DNA from: Bacteroidota bacterium
Lineage (GTDB): Bacteria; Bacteroidota; Bacteroidia; Flavobacteriales; Flavobacteriaceae
DNA: 12,262 bases
Direction: 5' to 3'
NCBI GenBank assembly: GCA_947468985.1
Contig: CANINJ010000024.1
Location: 1-12,262, forward strand
The notes under the pieces were generated by a model, which did not search any database, was not told the DNA's origin, and saw nothing but the letters and a program-made list of their open reading frames with translations. A program made the position numbers and the translations under genes. Shown here piece after piece: positions 1 to 5,357 of this stretch (its first letter is position 1; each line of letters starts with the position of its first letter).

Positions 1-510
1 AATGGAGTAGTTCTTTATGAACCAATTCCGGAATCTCACGATGTATTGAATAAAGACATTGCATTTGCAGTTATAAAATTATTAGAAGGCGTTACCGAAG
101 AGGGCTCTGGATCTCGATTGAGAACTCAAGGCGGCGGCAATGGATACAACAGAGTTACCGGTTATCCTTATGTTTTCACCAATCCAATTGCAGGTAAAAC
201 CGGAACCACACAAAATCAATCCGACGGTTGGTTTATGGGAATGGTTCCCAACCTTGTCACGGGAATTTGGGTAGGTTGCGAAGACCGTTCGGCACGTTTC
301 AAAAGCATCACTTACGGTCAAGGAGCCGTTGCGGCACTACCAATTTGGGGGCTTTTAATGAAAAAATGCTACAACGATGAAACGCTAACCATCTCCAAAG
401 AAGACTTTGAAAGACCCGATAATCTTTCTATAAAAGTAGATTGTTGGTCGCCACCAGCAAAGAAAGATTCTACAGAAACCGACCAAAACACAGACGAATT
501 TAGTTTATAA
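1..510 (+). CDS. Class A penicillin-binding protein (PBP1A type), C-terminal end, 5' truncated by window
   Basis: The frame is open from base 1 to the TAA at 508-510, giving 169 residues of the end of a larger protein whose start lies left of the window. It contains the KTG box of penicillin-binding transpeptidases (GKTGTT, 193-210; the K-T-G codons are 196-204). The usual class A ending follows, with GWFMG, a GIWVG strand and an ALPIW segment. Full-length members are bifunctional glycosyltransferase/transpeptidases anchored in the inner membrane; they polymerise and crosslink peptidoglycan in the periplasm. The SxxK serine and SxN motifs and the glycosyltransferase domain are not in the window. 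The tail after ALPIW is polar and Asp/Thr-rich. An internal TTG at 46 is not a plausible start because homology-like sequence continues upstream of it. The family call is confident; the exact paralogue (PBP1A or another class A enzyme) is less so. Confidence 0.9.
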   Translation, partial: NGVVLYEPIPESHDVLNKDIAFAVIKLLEGVTEEGSGSRLRTQGGGNGYNRVTGYPYVFTNPIAGKTGTTQNQSDGWFMGMVPNLVTGIWVGCEDRSARFKSITYGQGAVAALPIWGLLMKKCYNDETLTISKEDFERPDNLSIKVDCWSPPAKKDSTETDQNTDEFSL

Positions 511-607
511 TTTTTTTTTGGAGCTATTTTCAGCTGTACGTTGCAATCCTAAAAATTGCTTGTGCCTCACAATTTTGCGGGATTTCCACTGCCATCTGGG
601 CTAGGGT
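511..607 (-). repeat. Dispersed Flavobacterium-type intergenic repeat (element A)
   Basis: Directly after the penicillin-binding protein stop codon comes a run of nine T, then a stretch less AT-rich than the surrounding spacer, ending near the GGGCTAGGG at 598-606. Read on the minus strand it goes from CCCTAGCCC through GTGGAAATCCC and GGATTGCAACG to AGCTGAAAATAGCTCC. A short inverted repeat GCAAT/ATTGC (543-547 and 555-559) is visible. From memory, many Flavobacterium intergenic regions carry elements of this kind, with a GATTGTAACGGA-like core and an AGCTCC end. I cannot verify copy number here. No credible protein is encoded. The rest of the spacer, 608-714, is plain AT-rich sequence. Confidence 0.5.
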
Positions 608-714
608 TTTAAGTAAAAATAAAAATTAGTATTCAAAATTACAATTTTTGATTTCGACACTGTTTTTATAAATTTCAATATTGAGAATAGTATAAAAAAT
701 ATAACAATTGTTAA

Positions 715-745
715 TTGATTTGTTACATTTCTTTATGTAAATTTG
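715..745 (+). promoter_or_regulatory. Bacteroidota-type promoter of the glutaryl-CoA dehydrogenase gene
   Basis: TAAATTTG at 738-745 fits the Bacteroidota -7 consensus TAnnTTTG exactly. A TTG at 715-717 lies 20 bp upstream, within the usual spacing for the -33 element. Transcription would begin around 750, leaving a leader of about 50 nt before the ATG at 801. The prediction rests on consensus match alone. Confidence 0.6.
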
Positions 746-800
746 CAGATGATTATTAAAATAGATTGCTATATAAAGTAACAATCGTAATAACAAAAAT

Positions 801-1979
801 ATGAAACCAGACTTATTTCAAGCTCCAGATTATTATAACCTTGACGAATTATTAACGGACGAACACAAATTAGTACGCGATGCAGCCAGAGAATGGGTAA
901 AACGTGAAGTTTCGCCAATTATCGAAGACTTTGCTCAAAGAGCCGCTTTCCCAACACAAATCATAAAAGGTTTGGCAGATATTGGTGCTTTTGGGCCTTA
1001 TATACCAGAAGAATATGGCGGTGCAGGTTTAGACCAAATTTCGTATGGCTTGATAATGCAAGAAATAGAAAGAGGAGATTCTGGCGTTCGTTCAACGGCT
1101 TCTGTTCAATCTTCATTAGTAATGTATCCTATTTGGAAATACGGAAACGAGGAACAACGAATGAAATATTTGCCAAAATTAGCTTCTGGAGAATTCATGG
1201 GTTGCTTTGGTTTGACCGAGCCAAATTATGGTTCTGATCCTGGAAGTATGATTACTAATTATAAAGATATGGGTGACCATTATCTTTTGAATGGTGCCAA
1301 AATGTGGATTTCTAACGCTCCATTTGCTGATATTGCAGTTGTTTGGGCAAAAGATGAAACAGGAAGAATACATGGTTTGATTGTAGAACGTGGAATGGAA
1401 GGATTTTCAACCCCAGAAACTCACAACAAATGGTCTCTTCGTGCGTCTTCAACTGGAGAATTGATTTTTGACAATGTGAAAGTTCCTAAAGAAAATTTAT
1501 TGCCAAATAAATCTGGTTTGGGAGCGCCACTTGGTTGTTTGGATTCTGCTCGTTATGGAATTGCTTGGGGCGCTATTGGTGCCGCAATGGATTGTTATGA
1601 CACGGCGCTACGTTATGCAAAAGAAAGAATTCAGTTTGACAAACCAATCGCTGGAACGCAATTACAACAAAAGAAATTAGCTGAAATGATAACTGAAATT
1701 ACCAAAGCACAGTTATTGACTTGGCGTTTGGGAGTTTTAAGAAATGAAGGAAAAGCAACTACTGCTCAAATTTCGATGGCAAAACGAAATAATGTTGATA
1801 TGGCAATTCATATTGCTCGTGAAGCACGTCAAATTCTCGGTGGAATGGGAATTACAGGCGAATATTCTATAATGCGCCATATGATGAATCTAGAATCTGT
1901 GATAACTTATGAAGGAACACACGACATCCATTTATTGATTACAGGGATGGATATTACAGGTATTCCGGCCTTTAAATAG
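801..1979 (+). CDS. gcdH: Glutaryl-CoA dehydrogenase (acyl-CoA dehydrogenase family)
   Basis: A 392-residue flavoprotein, normal length for the family. Glutaryl-CoA dehydrogenase oxidises and decarboxylates glutaryl-CoA to crotonyl-CoA in the cytoplasm, late in lysine and tryptophan breakdown, passing electrons to electron-transfer flavoprotein. The N-terminal helical domain contains VRSTASVQSS (96-105), where R97 matches the arginine that binds the glutaryl carboxylate. The beta domain carries CFGLTEPNYGSDP (135-147) and the WIS motif (169-171). The C-terminal domain ends with TYEGTHDIH (369-377), where E371 is the expected catalytic base. The conserved stretches SSLVM, FSLRAS-like WSLRAS and ARYGIAWG follow glutaryl-CoA dehydrogenase more closely than short-chain acyl-CoA dehydrogenases. 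The gene has its own promoter and terminator, so it appears monocistronic. No other lysine-degradation gene is adjacent. A related acyl-CoA dehydrogenase with different substrate is possible but less likely. Confidence 0.88.
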   Translation: MKPDLFQAPDYYNLDELLTDEHKLVRDAAREWVKREVSPIIEDFAQRAAFPTQIIKGLADIGAFGPYIPEEYGGAGLDQISYGLIMQEIERGDSGVRSTASVQSSLVMYPIWKYGNEEQRMKYLPKLASGEFMGCFGLTEPNYGSDPGSMITNYKDMGDHYLLNGAKMWISNAPFADIAVVWAKDETGRIHGLIVERGMEGFSTPETHNKWSLRASSTGELIFDNVKVPKENLLPNKSGLGAPLGCLDSARYGIAWGAIGAAMDCYDTALRYAKERIQFDKPIAGTQLQQKKLAEMITEITKAQLLTWRLGVLRNEGKATTAQISMAKRNNVDMAIHIAREARQILGGMGITGEYSIMRHMMNLESVITYEGTHDIHLLITGMDITGIPAFK

Positions 1980-2014
1980 TAAGAAACATTTATTAAAGTA
2001 TTGATAAAATTGAT

Positions 2015-2050
2015 AGTAAAAGCTTCTTGGAAACGAGAAGCTTTTTTACT
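2015..2050 (+). terminator. Rho-independent terminator after gcdH
   Basis: A perfect 10-bp stem, AAAAGCTTCT (2018-2027) with AGAAGCTTTT (2036-2045), closes an 8-nt loop and runs directly into further T residues. It sits about 40 bp after the gcdH stop codon. Flanking AGT and ACT can extend the pairing. The T-rich right arm also contains the next gene's likely -7 element. Confidence 0.8.
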
Positions 2051-2054
2051 TTTG
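2027..2054 (+). promoter_or_regulatory. Promoter of the DUF3050 gene, embedded in the gcdH terminator
   Basis: TACTTTTG at 2047-2054 matches TAnnTTTG. TTG at 2027-2029 lies 17 bp upstream, partly in the loop of the terminator hairpin. The ATG at 2071 would leave a leader of roughly 10 nt, which is short but not implausible in this phylum. No other consensus promoter fits between the two genes. Confidence 0.5.
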
Positions 2055-2070
2055 TATAAAAATTAGCACG

Positions 2071-2856
2071 ATGAATATTGAAACTATAAATAGGAGTATT
2101 CAAACTCAAAAAACAGCTTTGTTGGAACATACGTTGTATCAAAAAGTACAAACTCTTGAAGATTTACAATGCTTTGTTGAAAATCATGTTTTTGCAGTTT
2201 GGGATTTTATGTCTTTATTGAAAGCATTGCAATCTAAACTAACTTGTACAACTACGCCTTGGTTTGCTACGAAAAATCCTGAAACACGCTATTTAATAAA
2301 CGAAATTGTTTTAGCAGAAGAATCTGATTTGACATTGGACGGAATAAGACAAAGTCATTTTGAAATGTATCTTGAAGCAATGAAATCTTTTGAAGCTTCA
2401 ACCACTGAAATTGAAAATTTTATTGAACATGTAGTTGCTACACAAAATATATTTGTTTCGATAAAACAAAGCGCAATTCACCCAAATATTAAAGCGTTTT
2501 TAGATTTTACTTTTAGAGTAATTGAAGAAGGAAAATCGCACGAAATTGCAGCTGCTTTCACTTTTGGTAGGGAAGATTTAATTCCAGCGATGTTTACTGA
2601 AATATTAAGAAATTTTCAAGCTAATTTTCCTGAAATCGATTTGAGAAAATTGATTTATTATTTTGAAAGACACATCGAATTAGATGCTGATGATCACGGG
2701 CCAAAAGCATTACAAATGGTTACAGAGCTTTGTGGAAATGATGAAGTGAAATGGAAAGAAGTCGAAATAATTTCTATTTTAGCATTAGAAAAACGCATTG
2801 GTCTTTGGGACGCAATTGAAGAAAATATTCAAGTATTTACTGAGGAAATTGTTTAA
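2071..2856 (+). CDS. DUF3050 family protein, probable haem-oxygenase-like fold
   Basis: 261 residues, cytoplasmic by appearance (no signal peptide or membrane segment), mostly alpha-helical. The sequence matches my memory of DUF3050 along its length: ENHVFAVWDFMSLLK (37-51), NEIVLAEESD (77-86), SHFEMYLEAM (95-104), FGRED (165-169) and the signature RHIELDADDHGP (200-211). The family is uncharacterised. Its helices and scattered acidic and histidine residues (E78, E83/E84, H96, E168, H201, D205, H209) resemble haem-oxygenase-like diiron oxidases, where such residues bind two irons; the assignment of individual ligands here is inference. The start at the only nearby ATG follows a short leader. 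Its last 20 bp overlap the 3' end of the convergent DUF2490 gene. It is not part of either flanking transcription unit. Confidence 0.8.
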   Translation: MNIETINRSIQTQKTALLEHTLYQKVQTLEDLQCFVENHVFAVWDFMSLLKALQSKLTCTTTPWFATKNPETRYLINEIVLAEESDLTLDGIRQSHFEMYLEAMKSFEASTTEIENFIEHVVATQNIFVSIKQSAIHPNIKAFLDFTFRVIEEGKSHEIAAAFTFGREDLIPAMFTEILRNFQANFPEIDLRKLIYYFERHIELDADDHGPKALQMVTELCGNDEVKWKEVEIISILALEKRIGLWDAIEENIQVFTEEIV

Positions 2857-3574
2857 ACCTTTTTTTATTTGTTTTGGATTTGTCCTTTTTGAGTTTTTTT
2901 ATTAATGCATCAATTGATAGATTGTATTTTGTAGAAAACACTATTCTATCCGTTTTCTGAGGATTTATTTTATCGTCATAAAAAACAGAAATTCCGATCG
3001 TATTTCCATATTTTAATTTGTATTCACCGCCAATTTTATAGCGCATTCTGTTAAAATAAAAAGTTTCATTTTTGTATTTAAGAAATAGTTCTGGAGCTAA
3101 ATATAAAGCTACTTTAGAATGTGGAATATTATATTCAATACTAAATTTTTCACGAAACATATTGCTAGGATTTTTATAATATTGCATATAATCTTGATCA
3201 AAACTGCCTGTAGAAAATTGATATTTAGAAGCAAATGAAAGCGTGAAATCTTTTAGTTTATGACTGTATTTTACCCCTAAAAAAATTCTGTGACTGTCTT
3301 CAAAAAACGAAGTTGTAAACCGATAACCTGTTTCTACTTCAATTTTTTTAGTTATTTCATATTGCGTAGAAACTTCAAATAAATTGGATTTAAAAGCATC
3401 TAAATCTTTATACAAATCATATCGGTAATTAAATGCAACTTTCAGTTTTTTATTTATTTTATAATCTATTGAAGGTGCAAACCGATATTGAATATCAGTC
3501 ATATTTTGTCCGAATAAAATTACAGAGCAAAGCAAGAATGCTAATGGAATTATACGTTTAAATATTTTAGTCAT
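2837..3574 (-). CDS. DUF2490 family outer-membrane beta-barrel protein
   Basis: I chose the ATG at 3574 (245 residues) because it is followed by a clear signal peptide, MTKIFKRIIPLAFLLCSVIL, with probable cleavage near LFGQ-N (residues 22-23). The longer open frame to 3610 adds twelve residues that would bury the signal. The mature part is a series of amphipathic strands rich in Tyr and Phe (YRFAPSIDY, VAFNYRYDLY, ETGYRFTTSF, FASKYQF), with the RMRYKIGGEYKL segment typical of DUF2490. The tail is very basic (KKLKKDKSKTNKKRF). DUF2490 proteins are predicted small outer-membrane barrels of unknown function. The start overlaps the DUF4956 stop by 8 bp, implying coupled translation; it is the last gene of the five-gene unit. 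Its 3' end overlaps the convergent DUF3050 gene by 20 bp, with no terminator hairpin visible. Confidence 0.8.
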   Translation of the reverse strand: MTKIFKRIIPLAFLLCSVILFGQNMTDIQYRFAPSIDYKINKKLKVAFNYRYDLYKDLDAFKSNLFEVSTQYEITKKIEVETGYRFTTSFFEDSHRIFLGVKYSHKLKDFTLSFASKYQFSTGSFDQDYMQYYKNPSNMFREKFSIEYNIPHSKVALYLAPELFLKYKNETFYFNRMRYKIGGEYKLKYGNTIGISVFYDDKINPQKTDRIVFSTKYNLSIDALIKKLKKDKSKTNKKRFKQFPQ

Positions 3575-4205
3575 TATCAATTTCTGTTGGTAATAAATTT
3601 TCACTTTCAATGGAGTAATAATATGCTTTTAATAATGAAGTGTCTTTTAAATAATCTATAGAAATAATATCTACTTTATGAATTGGCAGGCCAGTTCTTG
3701 TTTTTAAATCTTGAATTAAAATCTCTCGATCTTCAGGTCTAATTAAGTCTACCCTATCGTAAACAATTATTTTAGCATTTTCATTTTTAATAAAATCTAA
3801 CTTTTCTAAGAAAAATGTTATCGTTATAATAATTACATTGCAAATAACTATTAAGGTATATCCTTCTGTAATTGAAGCCAATGAATTCAACATTCCAAGT
3901 GCAACACATACAAAAAAGTAGCCCATGTCTTTAATAGAAATAGCAATTGTTCGGTATCTAATTATAGAAAACATAGCAAACAAACCAAAGGCAAATCCTA
4001 TTTTTATTTTTGCAGCACCTAATAAACAGCAAATCATAAAATTCACGATATTAAATAATACAAATGTGAATAAAAAGTCTTTATTTTTATGTCTTGGATA
4101 GTATATTAAACCAACAAGAATGAAAATTGAAATAATATCGATTAGGGCACGCAAAGTAAAATCGATGTTGCTAAATGTTGCTAAAACTGCTTCTTCTTTT
4201 TCCAT
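3567..4205 (-). CDS. DUF4956 family inner-membrane protein
   Basis: 212 residues. The N-terminal two thirds hold about four or five hydrophobic segments (roughly 18-36, 44-64, 67-81, 94-112, 116-134). The soluble C-terminal part (about 140-212) alternates beta-like and helical stretches and is probably cytoplasmic. The family signature GFAFGLFAMFSIIRYRT (70-86) is intact, with the two arginines after a membrane segment. DUF4956 has no established biochemical role; from memory it is very often encoded beside VTC-domain polyphosphate polymerases and CotH proteins, as here. It starts 5 bp after the VTC gene stop, and its own stop overlaps the start of the DUF2490 gene (shared ATGACTAA), so the three are surely cotranscribed. 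A part in sensing, regulating or moving polyphosphate is inference only. Confidence 0.85.
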   Translation of the reverse strand: MEKEEAVLATFSNIDFTLRALIDIISIFILVGLIYYPRHKNKDFLFTFVLFNIVNFMICCLLGAAKIKIGFAFGLFAMFSIIRYRTIAISIKDMGYFFVCVALGMLNSLASITEGYTLIVICNVIIITITFFLEKLDFIKNENAKIIVYDRVDLIRPEDREILIQDLKTRTGLPIHKVDIISIDYLKDTSLLKAYYYSIESENLLPTEIDND

Positions 4206-4210
4206 TTATT

Positions 4211-4957
4211 TTATAAATTAGTAACGCTTTTGATTAGGGGTAAAAAATTATTTTTTTTAATTGATGGCATTAGAGAAATGATGCCAAAAATATATTTACT
4301 TATACTTTGCTCCCGAAAATTATTTTCTTTTAAAAAATTTCCAAGGGGCGATGAATGTGATGTTTTTGACTGCTTAATTTCTATTATTGCGACTTTATCA
4401 AGTTGAAAAGCTTCATTTTTATTTATAAAATGAATATTTAAATCAATGGTCACTCTTTCTGTAAAAAGCGAATCTACTAGAGTTATTCTATTGAAATTAT
4501 TTCTTAAAACGAGTTCAATTTCAGGTACATTTTTTCTTGTAAACGATTGGATTATTTCTTTTTGTTCTTCGCTAATTGTTGCAATTAATCCGGGTAAAAC
4601 ACTTCGATATTTTGATGTTCGGTTTGTTTTTTCTTTCTTTTTTATTTCAAAAAAGCAAAGGTTAGATTCAACATATTTTCTACTTCTAACTTTAATTCTA
4701 TTCAAATAACCGTTGTGGTGGTCTTTGTAAAATTGTAAATCTGGTGTGTCGAAATAATTGTTTTCATATCTAAAAATACTACAATCATTAATTTTAAGAA
4801 TGCTATAATTTTGTATCAAACAAGGTAATATTTTTTCTAAATTTTCTTCATTGAGTACAAATTTACAATCAATTCTATTCAATAAAGAAACAGAATCTAA
4901 ATCAGTTAGCGTAACCGAGTTTAATTTTGAAATAGAAGAAATAAAGTTTTGAAACAT
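4211..4957 (-). CDS. VTC-domain polyphosphate polymerase
   Basis: 248 residues from the ATG at 4957; an in-frame GTG two codons earlier (4963) abuts the upstream stop and is a less likely start. The VTC domain fills the protein. Numbered from the ATG, the basic tunnel motifs are R28-I-D-C-K32, YFDT (68-71), R87-I-K89-V-R91-S-R93, FEIKKK (103-108), NRITLV (156-161), ER-VTIDL around R168 and D172, IIEIKQS (191-197) and SKY (220-222). These match the residues that, in yeast Vtc4, bind phosphate and metal while ATP is used to extend polyphosphate; the fold is a triphosphate-tunnel barrel. No SPX or membrane domain is attached, so the enzyme is probably cytoplasmic and could be brought to the membrane by the adjacent DUF4956 protein. 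Polymerase activity is inferred from family and motifs. Confidence 0.87.
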   Translation of the reverse strand: MFQNFISSISKLNSVTLTDLDSVSLLNRIDCKFVLNEENLEKILPCLIQNYSILKINDCSIFRYENNYFDTPDLQFYKDHHNGYLNRIKVRSRKYVESNLCFFEIKKKEKTNRTSKYRSVLPGLIATISEEQKEIIQSFTRKNVPEIELVLRNNFNRITLVDSLFTERVTIDLNIHFINKNEAFQLDKVAIIEIKQSKTSHSSPLGNFLKENNFREQSISKYIFGIISLMPSIKKNNFLPLIKSVTNL

Positions 4958-4963
4958 TTGCAC

Positions 4964-5350
4964 TTAAAAGGTAATAATTATATCTTCCATTGAAACATCG
5001 GCTTTTCGGGATGTTATTTCTACCGTTTTCACAACATAGTTTTGACTCCAAGTACAAGAATCACAATCTCCAAAAGCCCAAATATCATAGGTGCCCTCTT
5101 GAAGAAATTTAAATCGGAAAGAGCCATCATACGATGTTCTTATGTCATCAAATGAAGATGCATCTCCGTGTTTGCTAATATAAACACGTGCTTCGCCTAG
5201 ATAACCTTCACTTACTAAATACCCGCTTGAATTATAATTTTTAGCGTATATTTTCCCTCGAATTGAAGCCAATCCACCGTATCCCTCATCTTTGGAACAA
5301 GACGTCAGAAGCATAGAAACCAATATCAATAGTAACAGTTTTATTTTCAT
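4964..5350 (-). CDS. Small surface-exposed lipoprotein with beta-sandwich domain
   Basis: 128 residues. The N-terminus is a lipoprotein signal peptide with lipobox LLTSC (14-18); C18 would be lipidated. The next residues, S-K-D-E (19-22), fit the acidic lipoprotein export signal, K-(D/E)2, described for Capnocytophaga and related Bacteroidota, so the protein is predicted on the outer face of the outer membrane. The remaining ~105 residues look like a single beta-sandwich of the carboxypeptidase regulatory-like or transthyretin-like type: RGKIYAKN, EARVYIS, TSYDGSFRFKFLQEGTYDIWAFGD. A CDSC motif (96-99) could form a disulfide. It sits 7 bp after the CotH gene and 6 bp before the VTC ATG. I do not recognise a named family. 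A substrate or anchor for the secreted CotH kinase is one hypothesis. Confidence 0.75.
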   Translation of the reverse strand: MKIKLLLLILVSMLLTSCSKDEGYGGLASIRGKIYAKNYNSSGYLVSEGYLGEARVYISKHGDASSFDDIRTSYDGSFRFKFLQEGTYDIWAFGDCDSCTWSQNYVVKTVEITSRKADVSMEDIIITF

Positions 5351-5357
5351 TATAGAT

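Noticed and set aside
3575..3610. Longer N-terminus for the DUF2490 protein (start at 3610)
   Set aside because: It adds twelve residues ahead of a good signal peptide and lies deep inside the DUF4956 gene; the ATG at 3574 gives a normal exported protein.
4446..4709. Plus-strand 87-codon ORF inside the VTC gene
   Set aside because: It is the antisense shadow of a clearly coding gene, as are the minus-strand frames at 82-321, 1179-1373, 8011-8322 and 8689-8976 and the plus-strand frames at 6286-6510 and 10388-10576.
4958..4963. GTG start for the VTC gene at 4963
   Set aside because: It touches the upstream stop codon, and an ATG two codons later is available; the difference is only two residues and cannot be settled from sequence.
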